A stretch of DNA of 34,033 nt from Sulfuricurvum sp. (GTDB lineage: Bacteria; Campylobacterota; Campylobacteria; Campylobacterales; Sulfurimonadaceae): positions 1-34,033 of the forward strand of contig NZ_JAQTQR010000027.1 in assembly GCF_028712165.1 (NCBI RefSeq), in the 5' to 3' direction. The notes under the pieces are model-generated. The model saw only the letters and a program-made list of their open reading frames with translations. It made no database searches and was not told the origin of the DNA. A program made the translations under genes and the position numbers. Positions 1 to 7,935 of this stretch are shown here, piece after piece. The stretch's first letter is position 1, and each line of letters starts with the position of its first letter.

Positions 1-294
1 CTCCATTTTGTCATCAACTATCGTTACGACGATGCGTTTATGAGCAGACTGTACGGCAATTACCGCGGATGGGGATATGGAAACGATGCGATTGACAAGA
101 TGATCCGTTATCATGCGATTTTTGAAATCCCGATGGGCTCTTCGCCGGAAGATTTGAAAAAACGGTATCGCATGTTGGCAAGACGCTATCATCCCGATCG
201 CGTTCAGACGAAAAGTCCTGAAATAATTAATAAATATACGAAGAAATTTCAGCTTCTCCAAGAAGCGTACGGCGCGTTAGCGGCGGTTAGTTAG
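1..294 (+). CDS. J-domain (DnaJ-like) protein, 5' partial
   Basis: The reading frame is open from base 1 with no stop before the ATG at 40, so the gene very probably starts outside the window and only its C-terminal part is seen. The visible end is a J-domain: a helix rich in basic residues (KKRYRMLARRYHPDR), the diagnostic HPD tripeptide at residues 51-53 counted from the ATG at 40, and a third helix ending in LLQEAYGAL. J-domains stimulate the ATPase of Hsp70 (DnaK). There is no G/F region or zinc finger after the J-domain, so this is a type III-like co-chaperone with the J-domain at its C terminus, not DnaJ itself. It overlaps the convergent downstream gene by 18 bases. Client and partner are unknown. 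Confidence 0.85.
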   Translation, partial: LHFVINYRYDDAFMSRLYGNYRGWGYGNDAIDKMIRYHAIFEIPMGSSPEDLKKRYRMLARRYHPDRVQTKSPEIINKYTKKFQLLQEAYGALAAVS

Positions 295-1182
295 CGAAAA
301 TAAATCTTCGGCACTGAAACGGTAGACCCGCTTGTCTCGGAGGGCGTTTAGTTCATTTGAAAAGCCCCGTTTGGTAAAGAGAAAAATTTTGTCCGGACTT
401 ATGGAAAGTTTGGTGCATTTTTCTTCGAGTTTGTGAAACTCTTTTTTATTCACTTTATGGTTTGTCCACTTGCATTCTCCGACCCACGTTTCCCCCTCCA
501 TCGTTTCGGTTAAAAGGTCGATCTCTACCTCGCGGTCCCAATAACTGCCGGAATCGAGGATATCGCTCTGAAATTTCGGCGCCAAAATATCCCGGATATA
601 CAGATCGCATAACTCTTCGAAAGTAAACCCGACAAACGCATTGAAATAGGTATGAAAATGCTCAAAAAAGCGTTCTGTATTTCCTTCTTGAATCTGCTTG
701 CCATACGGTTCGACAAAGGCAATCCAAAAACGCAAGAAGGGGGAAGTAAACCGAAATTTGTGTGAGATGCGGTGGTGCTCGATCTCTTTTTTGAACCGCT
801 GTTTCGGATGGGCCCGCTGCAGAGGCATTTCACGTGAACGCTCCAGCGTCAGATAGCCGCTGTAGCGTAAAAACTCAAACGCTTCATTCCCCCGTTCCTT
901 ACCGATTCGGGCTCGACGAAAAGCAGAGCCTTGACGACGATCCCCTACGGCGATTGCGTGTAAAAGGTTAAGATAAAGCGGTTCGTTTTGCAAAGGGGTG
1001 AGCAGTCGTTCACGATGGGATTCAAATGATGTCAGGATGTGGCGGGAAATGAGGGCCTCGATCGGCTCATCGGCGTCAATGGGCTCGTCATAACCGCCGA
1101 AAATGGCAAACAGTTCGATACACTGTTCCATATCTTTCGGCAGGTTACGATGAAAAAAATCGCTTATTAGGTCTCTATTCAT
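277..1182 (-). CDS. DUF234 / PD-(D/E)xK nuclease-like protein
   Basis: A 301-aa protein whose C-terminal third resembles the DUF234 region of archaeal-type ATPases, a restriction-endonuclease-like fold. The candidate active-site signature is E220-I-D222 followed by G-E236-C-K238, matching the D...ExK pattern of PD-(D/E)xK nucleases. The middle (about 95-165) looks like the winged-helix linker typical of this family. The AAA-type ATPase domain that usually precedes DUF234 is absent, and no P-loop is present, so this is a stand-alone short version or a remnant that stayed intact as an ORF. Its start lies only 7 bases below a perfect TATAAT on the minus strand and there is no clear Shine-Dalgarno; Met18 is the alternative start. 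Its 3' end overlaps the J-domain gene. Nuclease activity is inference only. Confidence 0.65.
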   Translation of the reverse strand: MNRDLISDFFHRNLPKDMEQCIELFAIFGGYDEPIDADEPIEALISRHILTSFESHRERLLTPLQNEPLYLNLLHAIAVGDRRQGSAFRRARIGKERGNEAFEFLRYSGYLTLERSREMPLQRAHPKQRFKKEIEHHRISHKFRFTSPFLRFWIAFVEPYGKQIQEGNTERFFEHFHTYFNAFVGFTFEELCDLYIRDILAPKFQSDILDSGSYWDREVEIDLLTETMEGETWVGECKWTNHKVNKKEFHKLEEKCTKLSISPDKIFLFTKRGFSNELNALRDKRVYRFSAEDLFSLTNRR

Positions 1183-1189
1183 TGAATAG

Positions 1190-1195
1190 ATTATA
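1190..1195 (-). promoter_or_regulatory. -10 box (TATAAT) for the DUF234-like gene
   Basis: Reading the minus strand, TATAAT sits 7 bases before the ATG at 1182. Transcription would start at or within a base or two of the start codon, giving a leaderless or nearly leaderless mRNA, unless the true start is Met18. Confidence 0.45.
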
Positions 1196-1249
1196 ACGAA
1201 TATCTGAACAGTACACTAGAGGCAGGATGACCCACCGGTATGTTCACCA

Positions 1250-1579
1250 TTATGAAGCGAGAACGGTTTCTATGTTTTTTAGGATTTTGCTGACACGTTC
1301 TGCGTATTGGGACAATTTATCGGAATAGCTATTCGCTGCCGATGCGTTCACTTCGAGTTCGCCCAAAACATCCATCATAGAACGGACGAAATCGCGGTGA
1401 TCGGCACATTCATGACATACCGTTGAATTCGAACACATACCGCTGTTCATAGTAAAATAAGCCTCTTCCGTTGCAATACTCAGCTCCGTAAAATAGTCAT
1501 TATTTCTTTTTTCCTGACTGTTTAACAATTTGCTAATGTTTTGAAATTGTTTTTTTGCATCACTTAAAACATTTTTCAT
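1250..1579 (-). CDS. Small Cys/His-containing protein of unknown function
   Basis: A 109-aa protein that I do not recognise. It is predicted mostly helical with two heptad-like stretches (about 5-45 and 65-108). In between is a compact cluster C49-x5-C55-H56-x-C58-x2-H61, which could bind a metal or an Fe-S/heme cofactor, or act as a redox switch; it is not a CxxCH heme-c motif. No signal peptide or membrane segment is seen, so it is probably cytoplasmic. A good Shine-Dalgarno (AGGGG) lies about 8 bases before the ATG and a minus-strand TACAAT lies at 1613-1618. It stands alone between the DUF234-like gene (67-base gap) and the divergent aldo/keto reductase. Function unknown. Confidence 0.7.
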   Translation of the reverse strand: MKNVLSDAKKQFQNISKLLNSQEKRNNDYFTELSIATEEAYFTMNSGMCSNSTVCHECADHRDFVRSMMDVLGELEVNASAANSYSDKLSQYAERVSKILKNIETVLAS

Positions 1580-1612
1580 CGTTGTCCCCTGTTAAAAATA
1601 TGACGAACTTAT

Positions 1613-1618
1613 ATTGTA
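1613..1618 (-). promoter_or_regulatory. -10 box (TACAAT) for the small Cys/His protein
   Basis: On the minus strand TTTTTTGAGATACAAT reads as a T-rich stretch followed by a -10 box, the usual layout of sigma70 promoters in Campylobacterota. It leaves a leader of about 25 bases. Confidence 0.45.
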
Positions 1619-1631
1619 TCTCAAAAAACGG

Positions 1632-1637
1632 TAGAAT
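1632..1637 (+). promoter_or_regulatory. Candidate -10 box (TAGAAT) for the aldo/keto reductase
   Basis: TAGAAT lies 37 bases before the ATG at 1675, preceded by a poly-A run rather than a recognisable -35. The box is one mismatch from consensus and the call rests on position alone. Confidence 0.3.
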
Positions 1638-1674
1638 ACACTTACAAAATAACGATTAAATAAAGAGAGAATCT

Positions 1675-2691
1675 ATGCAGTATCGCTATATCGGGCGCAG
1701 CGGTTTGCGCGTATCGCCGATTTGTTTAGGCACCATGACATTCGGAAGCCAGTGTGATGAAAAAACGGCATTTAAAATTATGGATAAGGCGTATGAGGCA
1801 GGCGTTAATTTTTTCGATACTGCCGAACTTTATCCTGTTCCGCCGGAAGAGAAACTGGCCGGATTGACAGAGGAAATGGTAGGTCGATGGTTAAAGTCTA
1901 AACCGCGTGAGAGTTTGATTTTAGCGACAAAAGTGGCGGGTGCAGCGTCGGGATGGTTTGTTCCTCCGATCCGTCACGGATATACTGCGATTGATCGCTT
2001 TCACATCGAACGGGCAATCGAAGGGTCATTGAAACGTCTCGGTACCGATTATGTCGATCTTTATCAGATGCATTGGCCCGATACTATAATTCCTATCGAG
2101 GAATCAATGCGGGCGTTTGACGCATTGGTGCAAAGCGGCAAAGTACGCTATATCGGAACATCGAACGACACCGCACGGGGAACGATGAAGTCTCTGATGG
2201 TGAGCAAGTACGAAAAATTGGCCCGTTTCGAGTCGATTCAAAACAATTTTTCATTACTCAATCGCCGCGATTTAACCGAAATCGGTGCATTGTGCCGCGA
2301 AGAGAAGATTTCGCTTTTACCGTACTCTCCTTTGGCGGGCGGAGTCCTCAGCGGAAAATACAATCAAAATACCGAAGTTCACGGACGGTTCAGTGATTAT
2401 GTAAAATCTCCCAACAACCGTCAACGTCTTATGGCAGCACGGTTTTTGAACGATAAAACGCTTGCTTCGACCCAAGAATATCTCCGTATTGCACATGAGG
2501 CGGGGCTTGATCCCGTGACGATGGCGATTGCCTGGAGCAAGCAGTTCGATTTTGTCGCATCAACCATTGTCGGAGCGACAACGCCTGAGCAGCTCGACGC
2601 ATCGCTTGCGGCAATGAATGTGACGCTCAGCAGCGAAATTTTGAAAGCGTTGGATGGTGTTCATGCAAAAATTCTTTACCCTATGGGTTAG
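1675..2691 (+). CDS. Aldo/keto reductase, Tas/YajO-like
   Basis: A 338-aa NADPH-dependent oxidoreductase of the aldo/keto reductase superfamily, a (beta/alpha)8 barrel expected in the cytoplasm. The N terminus RYIGRSGLRVSPICLGTMTF is typical. The catalytic tetrad is complete: D48 and Y53 in FFDTAELYP, K86 in LATK, H133 in QMHWPD. Cofactor-site features GTSN and PYSPLAGGVLSGKY are present. The extended barrel loop around residues 90-110 and the spacing place it with the Tas/YajO group rather than the short 280-aa AKRs. Substrate cannot be told from sequence. Shine-Dalgarno AGAGAGA precedes the ATG. Its 3' end overlaps the start of the following lipoprotein gene, so the two are probably co-transcribed. 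Confidence 0.93.
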   Translation: MQYRYIGRSGLRVSPICLGTMTFGSQCDEKTAFKIMDKAYEAGVNFFDTAELYPVPPEEKLAGLTEEMVGRWLKSKPRESLILATKVAGAASGWFVPPIRHGYTAIDRFHIERAIEGSLKRLGTDYVDLYQMHWPDTIIPIEESMRAFDALVQSGKVRYIGTSNDTARGTMKSLMVSKYEKLARFESIQNNFSLLNRRDLTEIGALCREEKISLLPYSPLAGGVLSGKYNQNTEVHGRFSDYVKSPNNRQRLMAARFLNDKTLASTQEYLRIAHEAGLDPVTMAIAWSKQFDFVASTIVGATTPEQLDASLAAMNVTLSSEILKALDGVHAKILYPMG

Positions 2692-3163
2692 TCTGGTTGC
2701 CCTCATCATTGTAGGGTGTGCACCGAAACAGTATGAAATCAGCAAACCGAAACTGATCGTTCTGAAAACGCCGAAAATTAAATTTGCCGATACGGGATAC
2801 ATCCGCTCAAGCGGCGAGAATGTCGAAGCGGAACTCTTTACGGCAGGAGTGGCGGTAGAGAAGATTTCGATTGAGGATAAAGTGTGTGTGAGTGCAGGAT
2901 GTATGAGCGAAGAGGCGTTTGTACGCGATTATCTCTCTCCGGACTACCCGAAAGATATACTCAGACGCATTCTCCTCGGCGAACCGATCTATAACGGACA
3001 AAATACGAGCGAGCAGTGCAGCGGAATACGAACCCAATACATCCGAAACGATAAAACGGACATTGTCTATCGCCTTCGGCCGGATGAAACCTATTTTAAA
3101 GACCGTATGAACGGTCTCATCATAAAGATCAGTGATTTAGAGGACAATAATGCGACTCAGTGA
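2663..3163 (+). CDS. Putative lipoprotein
   Basis: A 166-aa secreted lipoprotein of unknown function. The N terminus is a classical lipoprotein signal: MQK, a hydrophobic stretch, then the lipobox IVGC with the lipidated Cys at residue 19, followed by a charged mature region. I chose the ATG at 2663 because it gives the most typical signal peptide length; an ATG at 2654 and a GTG at 2657 in the same frame are alternatives. Mature Cys residues in VCVSAGCMSEE and a later single Cys could form a disulfide in the periplasm. The gene overlaps the end of the aldo/keto reductase and the start of the aminotransferase, indicating translational coupling. No known domain recognised. Confidence 0.8.
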   Translation: MQKFFTLWVSLVALIIVGCAPKQYEISKPKLIVLKTPKIKFADTGYIRSSGENVEAELFTAGVAVEKISIEDKVCVSAGCMSEEAFVRDYLSPDYPKDILRRILLGEPIYNGQNTSEQCSGIRTQYIRNDKTDIVYRLRPDETYFKDRMNGLIIKISDLEDNNATQ

Positions 3164-4298
3164 ACTAAGCGGAACAATCGAGCAGTCTCATATTCGGTCG
3201 ATGACGAGAGCCTGCAATGCATTGGGCGGAATCAATATGGCGCAGGGGGTTTGTGATCTCGAAGTTCCTCGCGAGGTGATTGATGGGGCATATCGTGCCA
3301 TGAATGAGGGGATCAATATCTATACCCCGACGGAAGGATTGCCCCGATTACGCTCTGCGATAGCGGCTAAAATGAAACGGTTTTACAATGTGGATGTTGT
3401 ACCTGAACAAGTACTGGTCTCCGATGGTGCAACAGGGGCATTTTATACGGCGTGCATGGCGCTGCTCAATCCCGGTGATGAGGTAATATTGTTTGAACCC
3501 TATTATGGGTATCACCGCTCTACACTCACATCACTGGGAGCTGTGCCGACGTATGTCCGTCTCGAAGCGCCGGAGTGGAACCTCGATATGAATGCCCTCG
3601 AAGCCGTTGTGACATCAAAAACCCGTGCGATGGTGATCTGCAATCCCGCTAATCCGAGCGGAAAAGTTTATACGCGTGAAGAGTTGGAACAGATCGGAAC
3701 TTTTGCCCAGAAACATGATTTGATCGTTTTTGCTGATGAGATGTATGAACACTTTTTATACGGAGATGCGGTTCACATCACGGCACTCAGTGTACCAAGT
3801 CTCAAAGATCGATGCGTTGTACTCTCAGGATTTTCAAAAGTATTCAGTATTACCGGATGGCGTTTAGGATACGCGATCGCTCCGGTGAGCGTTATCGAAG
3901 CGATGGCACAGCTCAACGATCTCATCTACGTCTGTGCTCCCGCACCGTTGCAGATCGGTGCTGCGGTCGGGTTGGAAGAACTGGAAGATAGCTATTACGT
4001 TGAACTTGCTCGTATTCATCAGTATAAACGCGACCTTTTTTGTAATGCATTGCGTGATGCGCGGTTGATTCCGAGTGTTCCGAGCGGAGCCTATTACGTC
4101 ATGACCGATGTCAGCAGTGTGGTTGGAAATGATGATTTTGAAAAAGCGATGGCAATTTTAGAGAGAACAGGGGTTGCATCCGTTCCGGGACGTGCGTTTT
4201 ATCATGACGAAGCAGGTCATAATATGGTTCGCTTTTGTTACTCTAAACCCCTCGATGTACTCGAAGAAGCGGCGGATCGAATTCGCAAGCTACGCTAA
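3150..4298 (+). CDS. PLP-dependent aminotransferase, class I/II
   Basis: A 382-aa fold-type I aminotransferase. PLP-binding residues are readily seen: the Schiff-base lysine K230 in SGFSKVFSITGWRLGY, R238 in the same motif, N168 in CNPANPSG, D196 and Y199 in ADEMYEH, and the carboxylate-binding Arg near the C terminus in MVRFCYSK. Length and motifs match the aspartate/kynurenine-type aminotransferases, but the amino donor cannot be fixed from sequence; aspartate, alanine or aromatic amino acids are all possible. A Shine-Dalgarno (GAGGA) precedes the ATG, which overlaps the lipoprotein gene by 14 bases. Endonuclease IV follows after 30 bases, likely in the same transcript. Confidence 0.92.
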   Translation: MRLSELSGTIEQSHIRSMTRACNALGGINMAQGVCDLEVPREVIDGAYRAMNEGINIYTPTEGLPRLRSAIAAKMKRFYNVDVVPEQVLVSDGATGAFYTACMALLNPGDEVILFEPYYGYHRSTLTSLGAVPTYVRLEAPEWNLDMNALEAVVTSKTRAMVICNPANPSGKVYTREELEQIGTFAQKHDLIVFADEMYEHFLYGDAVHITALSVPSLKDRCVVLSGFSKVFSITGWRLGYAIAPVSVIEAMAQLNDLIYVCAPAPLQIGAAVGLEELEDSYYVELARIHQYKRDLFCNALRDARLIPSVPSGAYYVMTDVSSVVGNDDFEKAMAILERTGVASVPGRAFYHDEAGHNMVRFCYSKPLDVLEEAADRIRKLR

Positions 4299-4328
4299 AA
4301 TACCAATACTAAATATCAGGAATTTATT

Positions 4329-5177
4329 ATGTCTAAATTTGTAGGTGCTCATGTATCCGCTTCGGGCGGAGTTTTTAACGCCCCTCTTAACGCAATGGCG
4401 ATCGGTGCGAAAGCGTTTGCTCTTTTCACAAAAAACCAAAAACAATGGACGGCAAAACCGCTCGATGATGAGACGATAGGTCTGTTTAAAGACAATCTTG
4501 CCAAAAGCGGAATCCTCCCTAAACACGTTCTTCCTCACGATTCGTATCTGATCAATTTGGGACATCCCGAAGAGGAGAAACGTCAAAAATCGCTCGAAGC
4601 GTTTATTGATGAGCTCAACCGATGTGATCAGCTGGGGTTGGATCGTTTGAACTTCCATCCGGGGAGCCATTTGAAACAAATCAGAGAAGAAGAATGTATC
4701 GATCGGATTGCTATGAGTATGAATGAAGCTCTAAGTGTTACCAATGGTGTCACATTGGTAATCGAAAATACAGCAGGGCAGGGGAGCAATTTAGGATGGC
4801 GTTTTGAGCATCTGAGCGCCATAATAGAGCGTATAGAGGACAAATCACGAGTAGGTGTGTGTATCGATACGTGCCATATGTTTACCGCAGGTTACGATAT
4901 CCGAACCCGTGAAGCCTATGATACAACTTGGGGAGAGTTTGATAGAATAGTCGGGTTTAACTATCTCAAGGGGATGCATATCAACGATTCCAAACCTGAT
5001 CTTGGGAGTCATGTCGACCGGCATGATTCCATAGGGAAAGGGAAACTGGGCGTCGAGCCGTTCGGATTTATCATGAACGATCAGCGTATGGATGACATTC
5101 CTCTGGTACTGGAAACGATCGACGAGACGATCTGGGCGCAGGAGATAGAACTACTCTATTCACTACAGGAGAAATAA
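4329..5177 (+). CDS. nfo: Endonuclease IV
   Basis: A 282-aa AP endonuclease that cleaves DNA 5' to abasic sites and some oxidised bases during base-excision repair. It is a TIM barrel with three zinc ions, and all nine expected metal ligands can be placed: H70, H110, E146, D180, H183, H217, D230, H232 and E262. Signature segments include [32 protein letters not shown] and HINDSK. Length agrees with the E. coli protein (about 285 aa). The stop codon overlaps the ATG of the FadL-type gene by one base, so the two are translationally coupled even though their functions look unrelated. Confidence 0.97.
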   Translation: MSKFVGAHVSASGGVFNAPLNAMAIGAKAFALFTKNQKQWTAKPLDDETIGLFKDNLAKSGILPKHVLPHDSYLINLGHPEEEKRQKSLEAFIDELNRCDQLGLDRLNFHPGSHLKQIREEECIDRIAMSMNEALSVTNGVTLVIENTAGQGSNLGWRFEHLSAIIERIEDKSRVGVCIDTCHMFTAGYDIRTREAYDTTWGEFDRIVGFNYLKGMHINDSKPDLGSHVDRHDSIGKGKLGVEPFGFIMNDQRMDDIPLVLETIDETIWAQEIELLYSLQEK

Positions 5178-6394
5178 TGAGAAGTTTGGTATTACTGTCC
5201 GCTGCAGCAGCGACGGTTATGGCTGGGGGATATGCGATCCCGGAGAGTTCGATCAATGCTACCGCACTGAGTGCGGCGTATGTGGCCAATGCGCACGGTG
5301 CCGACGCGGCGTACTATAATCCTGCAGCAATGGTGTACAACGACGATGCAAATCTGCTCGAAGTGGATGCGACGTATATCGGACTTAGCCCGATTGACTT
5401 TTCAGGTACAACCGGTGATTACAGCTCTAAAAAAGAGAACTTTATTATCCCGACAATGCATTTCAGTTCTAAAAAACTGGGCGAACGAGGAGCACGTGTA
5501 GGATTTAGCATTGTGGTACCGGCAGGGCTTTCTAAACGATGGGAGAGTGCGGTTCCAAAATCGAGTGCAGAAGAGTTTACCCTTCAGACGGTTGAACTCA
5601 ATCCCTCTTTGGCCGTACCGTTGAGCGATACGGTCAGTATGGCCGCTGGATTTCGTATTATCAATACACACGGTGTTGTTAAAAGTAATACGGGAGCCAC
5701 GCAAGTTACCCGTGATTTGAACGGAGATTCGGTTGATGTCGGTTATAACCTTGCCCTAAATTATCGTCCTTTGCCGAATCTTTCATTGGCGGCAACGTAT
5801 CGGTCTAAAGTTGATTTAACGGTTGTAGGAAATGCGACACTCAATTATCTCCCTTCCGGATATCCTACCCATGTATCGTATATGGGATCTGCAAGTGTTA
5901 CGGTCCCATCACCGGCAACGTTGAATATCGCTGCAGCCTATACATTCGGTTCCGGTACGACTCTTGAAGCTGTGTATGAAAAAACGTTTTGGTCCGCGTA
6001 TAAAAGTTTAGATTTTGATTACGACGGGACAGTGAATACGGCAACGGCTATCTTCGGTGCTCCTATCGCAAAAAATTGGGTCAATACTGATAGCTACCGT
6101 CTCGGTCTTACCCAAAAATACGATAAATGGACGGCAATGGCCGGTGTTGCTTACGATGAAACTCCGGTTCCGAACGCAACACTCGGATATGAACTCCCCG
6201 ATTCGAATGCATGGATCGTATCTCTCGGCGGCCGCTATAAAATCGATGAATCATGGAATATAGGATTAGCAGGTTTGCTGGATATGAAGCAAAACCGTGA
6301 AGTACATCAAAGTACCGGTAGCAACCCGATTAACGGTGAATTTACCAATGCGCGGGCGTATTTGGTGACAGCCGGAATTGAGTATCGCTTTTGA
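5177..6394 (+). CDS. FadL/OmpP1/TodX-type outer-membrane transporter
   Basis: A 405-aa outer-membrane beta-barrel of the FadL family, which imports long-chain fatty acids or other hydrophobic compounds (TodX-type members carry aromatic hydrocarbons). A signal peptide ends near residue 16 (cut before GGYAIPE). The mature N terminus, which forms the plug, has the family pattern GGYAIPESS followed by the NPA motif at 48-50 in YYNPAAM. The rest alternates polar and hydrophobic residues as barrel strands and ends in the outer-membrane signature EYRF with terminal Phe. The next gene is an acyl/AMP ligase that starts inside its stop codon, which supports uptake coupled to activation. Substrate is open: fatty acid or hydrocarbon. 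Confidence 0.9.
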   Translation: MRSLVLLSAAAATVMAGGYAIPESSINATALSAAYVANAHGADAAYYNPAAMVYNDDANLLEVDATYIGLSPIDFSGTTGDYSSKKENFIIPTMHFSSKKLGERGARVGFSIVVPAGLSKRWESAVPKSSAEEFTLQTVELNPSLAVPLSDTVSMAAGFRIINTHGVVKSNTGATQVTRDLNGDSVDVGYNLALNYRPLPNLSLAATYRSKVDLTVVGNATLNYLPSGYPTHVSYMGSASVTVPSPATLNIAAAYTFGSGTTLEAVYEKTFWSAYKSLDFDYDGTVNTATAIFGAPIAKNWVNTDSYRLGLTQKYDKWTAMAGVAYDETPVPNATLGYELPDSNAWIVSLGGRYKIDESWNIGLAGLLDMKQNREVHQSTGSNPINGEFTNARAYLVTAGIEYRF

Positions 6395-7935
6395 TCCACT
6401 ATCCGTACGAAAACTTTTATGAAATGCTTTTTCTCATCAGCGAGGAGATGTCTTCCAAAAAAGTAATTTTTATTGACGATAAGAGTTATACATACGCCCA
6501 ATTTTTAGAGAGTGTGGATCGGCTTGCCCGCGCTTTGGAACTTGTTTGTGTTGGAAAAGGCGATAGAGTCGCTCTTATCTGTCCTAACAGCGTAGAATTT
6601 GTGATGAGTGTTTTTGCCATTAGCAAGCTCGGGGCGGTCACGGTACCGATCAACACGATGCTGAAAAATGAGGAATACCGCTATATCCTGGATGATTGCG
6701 GTGCTAAAATTTTGATTACCGCTTCAAAATTTGCCAAAGAAGTAGACGGGTTGTGCGAAAGTGTAGCTTCGATCGAACATACGATATGGATCGATAAAGC
6801 ACCGAGGGAAAATGCGTGCCATTTGGTGTTGGATGAAATTCTTACCGATCATCTGCACACGCATACGCCAAGCTCGGCCAAGCTCGATGATACGGCCGTA
6901 ATCTTTTATACATCCGGAACGACGGGACACCCAAAAGGTGCAATGATCAGCAACCGAAATCTTTTTTCAAACCTTATTGGGGCCAAAGAACGATTTGATC
7001 TGAATTCCCGCGATCGATTTATTGTTTATCTTCCGATGTTTCACTCCTTCACGTTTGCGATTATGGTGATACTTCCATTTTTTTTACGGGCTTCGATCGT
7101 CATTGTCCCTTCAATTTTGCCATTTAGCAATATCATCAAACAGACACTTCTGAAGCGGGTAACGGTATTTATGGGCGTTCCCGATATTTACAATGCTCTA
7201 ATACGTGCAAAACTTCCATGGTACTTTTTATGGTTTAACCGTATTCGTGTTTTTGTTTCAGGCGGCTCAGCTCTGAATCAAGATACGTTAAACCGATTTC
7301 GTTCCCTATTTAAACGTGCAACCATGTTGGAAGGGTATGGATTGAGCGAATGTTCTCCTGCGGTAGCGGTTAATCCTATAGAGAAACAAAAAACGCTTTC
7401 GGTCGGGTTGCCGCTTTATGGCTATAAAATCAAAATAGTCAATGAGGAGATGATTGAACTTCCCGTTGGAGAAGCGGGTGAATTAATCGTCAGCGGAGAT
7501 TGTGTGATGCAAGGGTATCTGAACAATCCGGAAGCTACCGCAGATACGATTCATAATGGCTGGCTCCGCACAGGGGACATTGCAAAAATAGACAAAGAGG
7601 GGTATATTTATATCGTTGATCGGATTAAAGATTTGATCATTTCAAAAGGGATCAATATCTATCCTCGTCAGATTGAAGAGCAAATGATGTTGCTTCCCTC
7701 AGTCAAACTGGCCGCGGTTATCGGTATAAGCGATCCGCATAGCGGAGAAGTCCCGGTTGCGTTTGTTGAACTCGAAGAAGGATATGCTGATGCAACACCT
7801 GCACAAATTAAATCGCAGTTAAAAGAACATTTGGCATCATTTAAAATCCCTAAAACCATTACCGTGGTAGAATCACTCCCTAAGACCGCTACGGGAAAAG
7901 TACTCAAACGAGTATTAAAACAAGGAAACTATTGA
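6391..7935 (+). CDS. AMP-dependent acyl-CoA synthetase (FadD-like)
   Basis: A 514-aa member of the ANL adenylating superfamily that would activate a carboxylic acid to its CoA thioester using ATP. Motifs in order: P-loop YTSGTTGHPKG at 173-183, the A5-type motif EGYGLSECSPA, LRTGDIAKIDKEGY, hinge motif DRIKDLIISKG, and catalytic K503 in TATGK near the C terminus. Similarity is to medium/long-chain acyl ligases, but chain length is undetermined. The start is taken as TTG at 6391, sharing TTGA with the FadL stop, because the residues before the internal ATG at 6424 (NFYEML) fit the family N terminus. It is flanked by the FadL-type transporter and the AAA+ ATPase. No beta-oxidation genes are nearby. 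Confidence 0.9.
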   Translation: MIHYPYENFYEMLFLISEEMSSKKVIFIDDKSYTYAQFLESVDRLARALELVCVGKGDRVALICPNSVEFVMSVFAISKLGAVTVPINTMLKNEEYRYILDDCGAKILITASKFAKEVDGLCESVASIEHTIWIDKAPRENACHLVLDEILTDHLHTHTPSSAKLDDTAVIFYTSGTTGHPKGAMISNRNLFSNLIGAKERFDLNSRDRFIVYLPMFHSFTFAIMVILPFFLRASIVIVPSILPFSNIIKQTLLKRVTVFMGVPDIYNALIRAKLPWYFLWFNRIRVFVSGGSALNQDTLNRFRSLFKRATMLEGYGLSECSPAVAVNPIEKQKTLSVGLPLYGYKIKIVNEEMIELPVGEAGELIVSGDCVMQGYLNNPEATADTIHNGWLRTGDIAKIDKEGYIYIVDRIKDLIISKGINIYPRQIEEQMMLLPSVKLAAVIGISDPHSGEVPVAFVELEEGYADATPAQIKSQLKEHLASFKIPKTITVVESLPKTATGKVLKRVLKQGNY

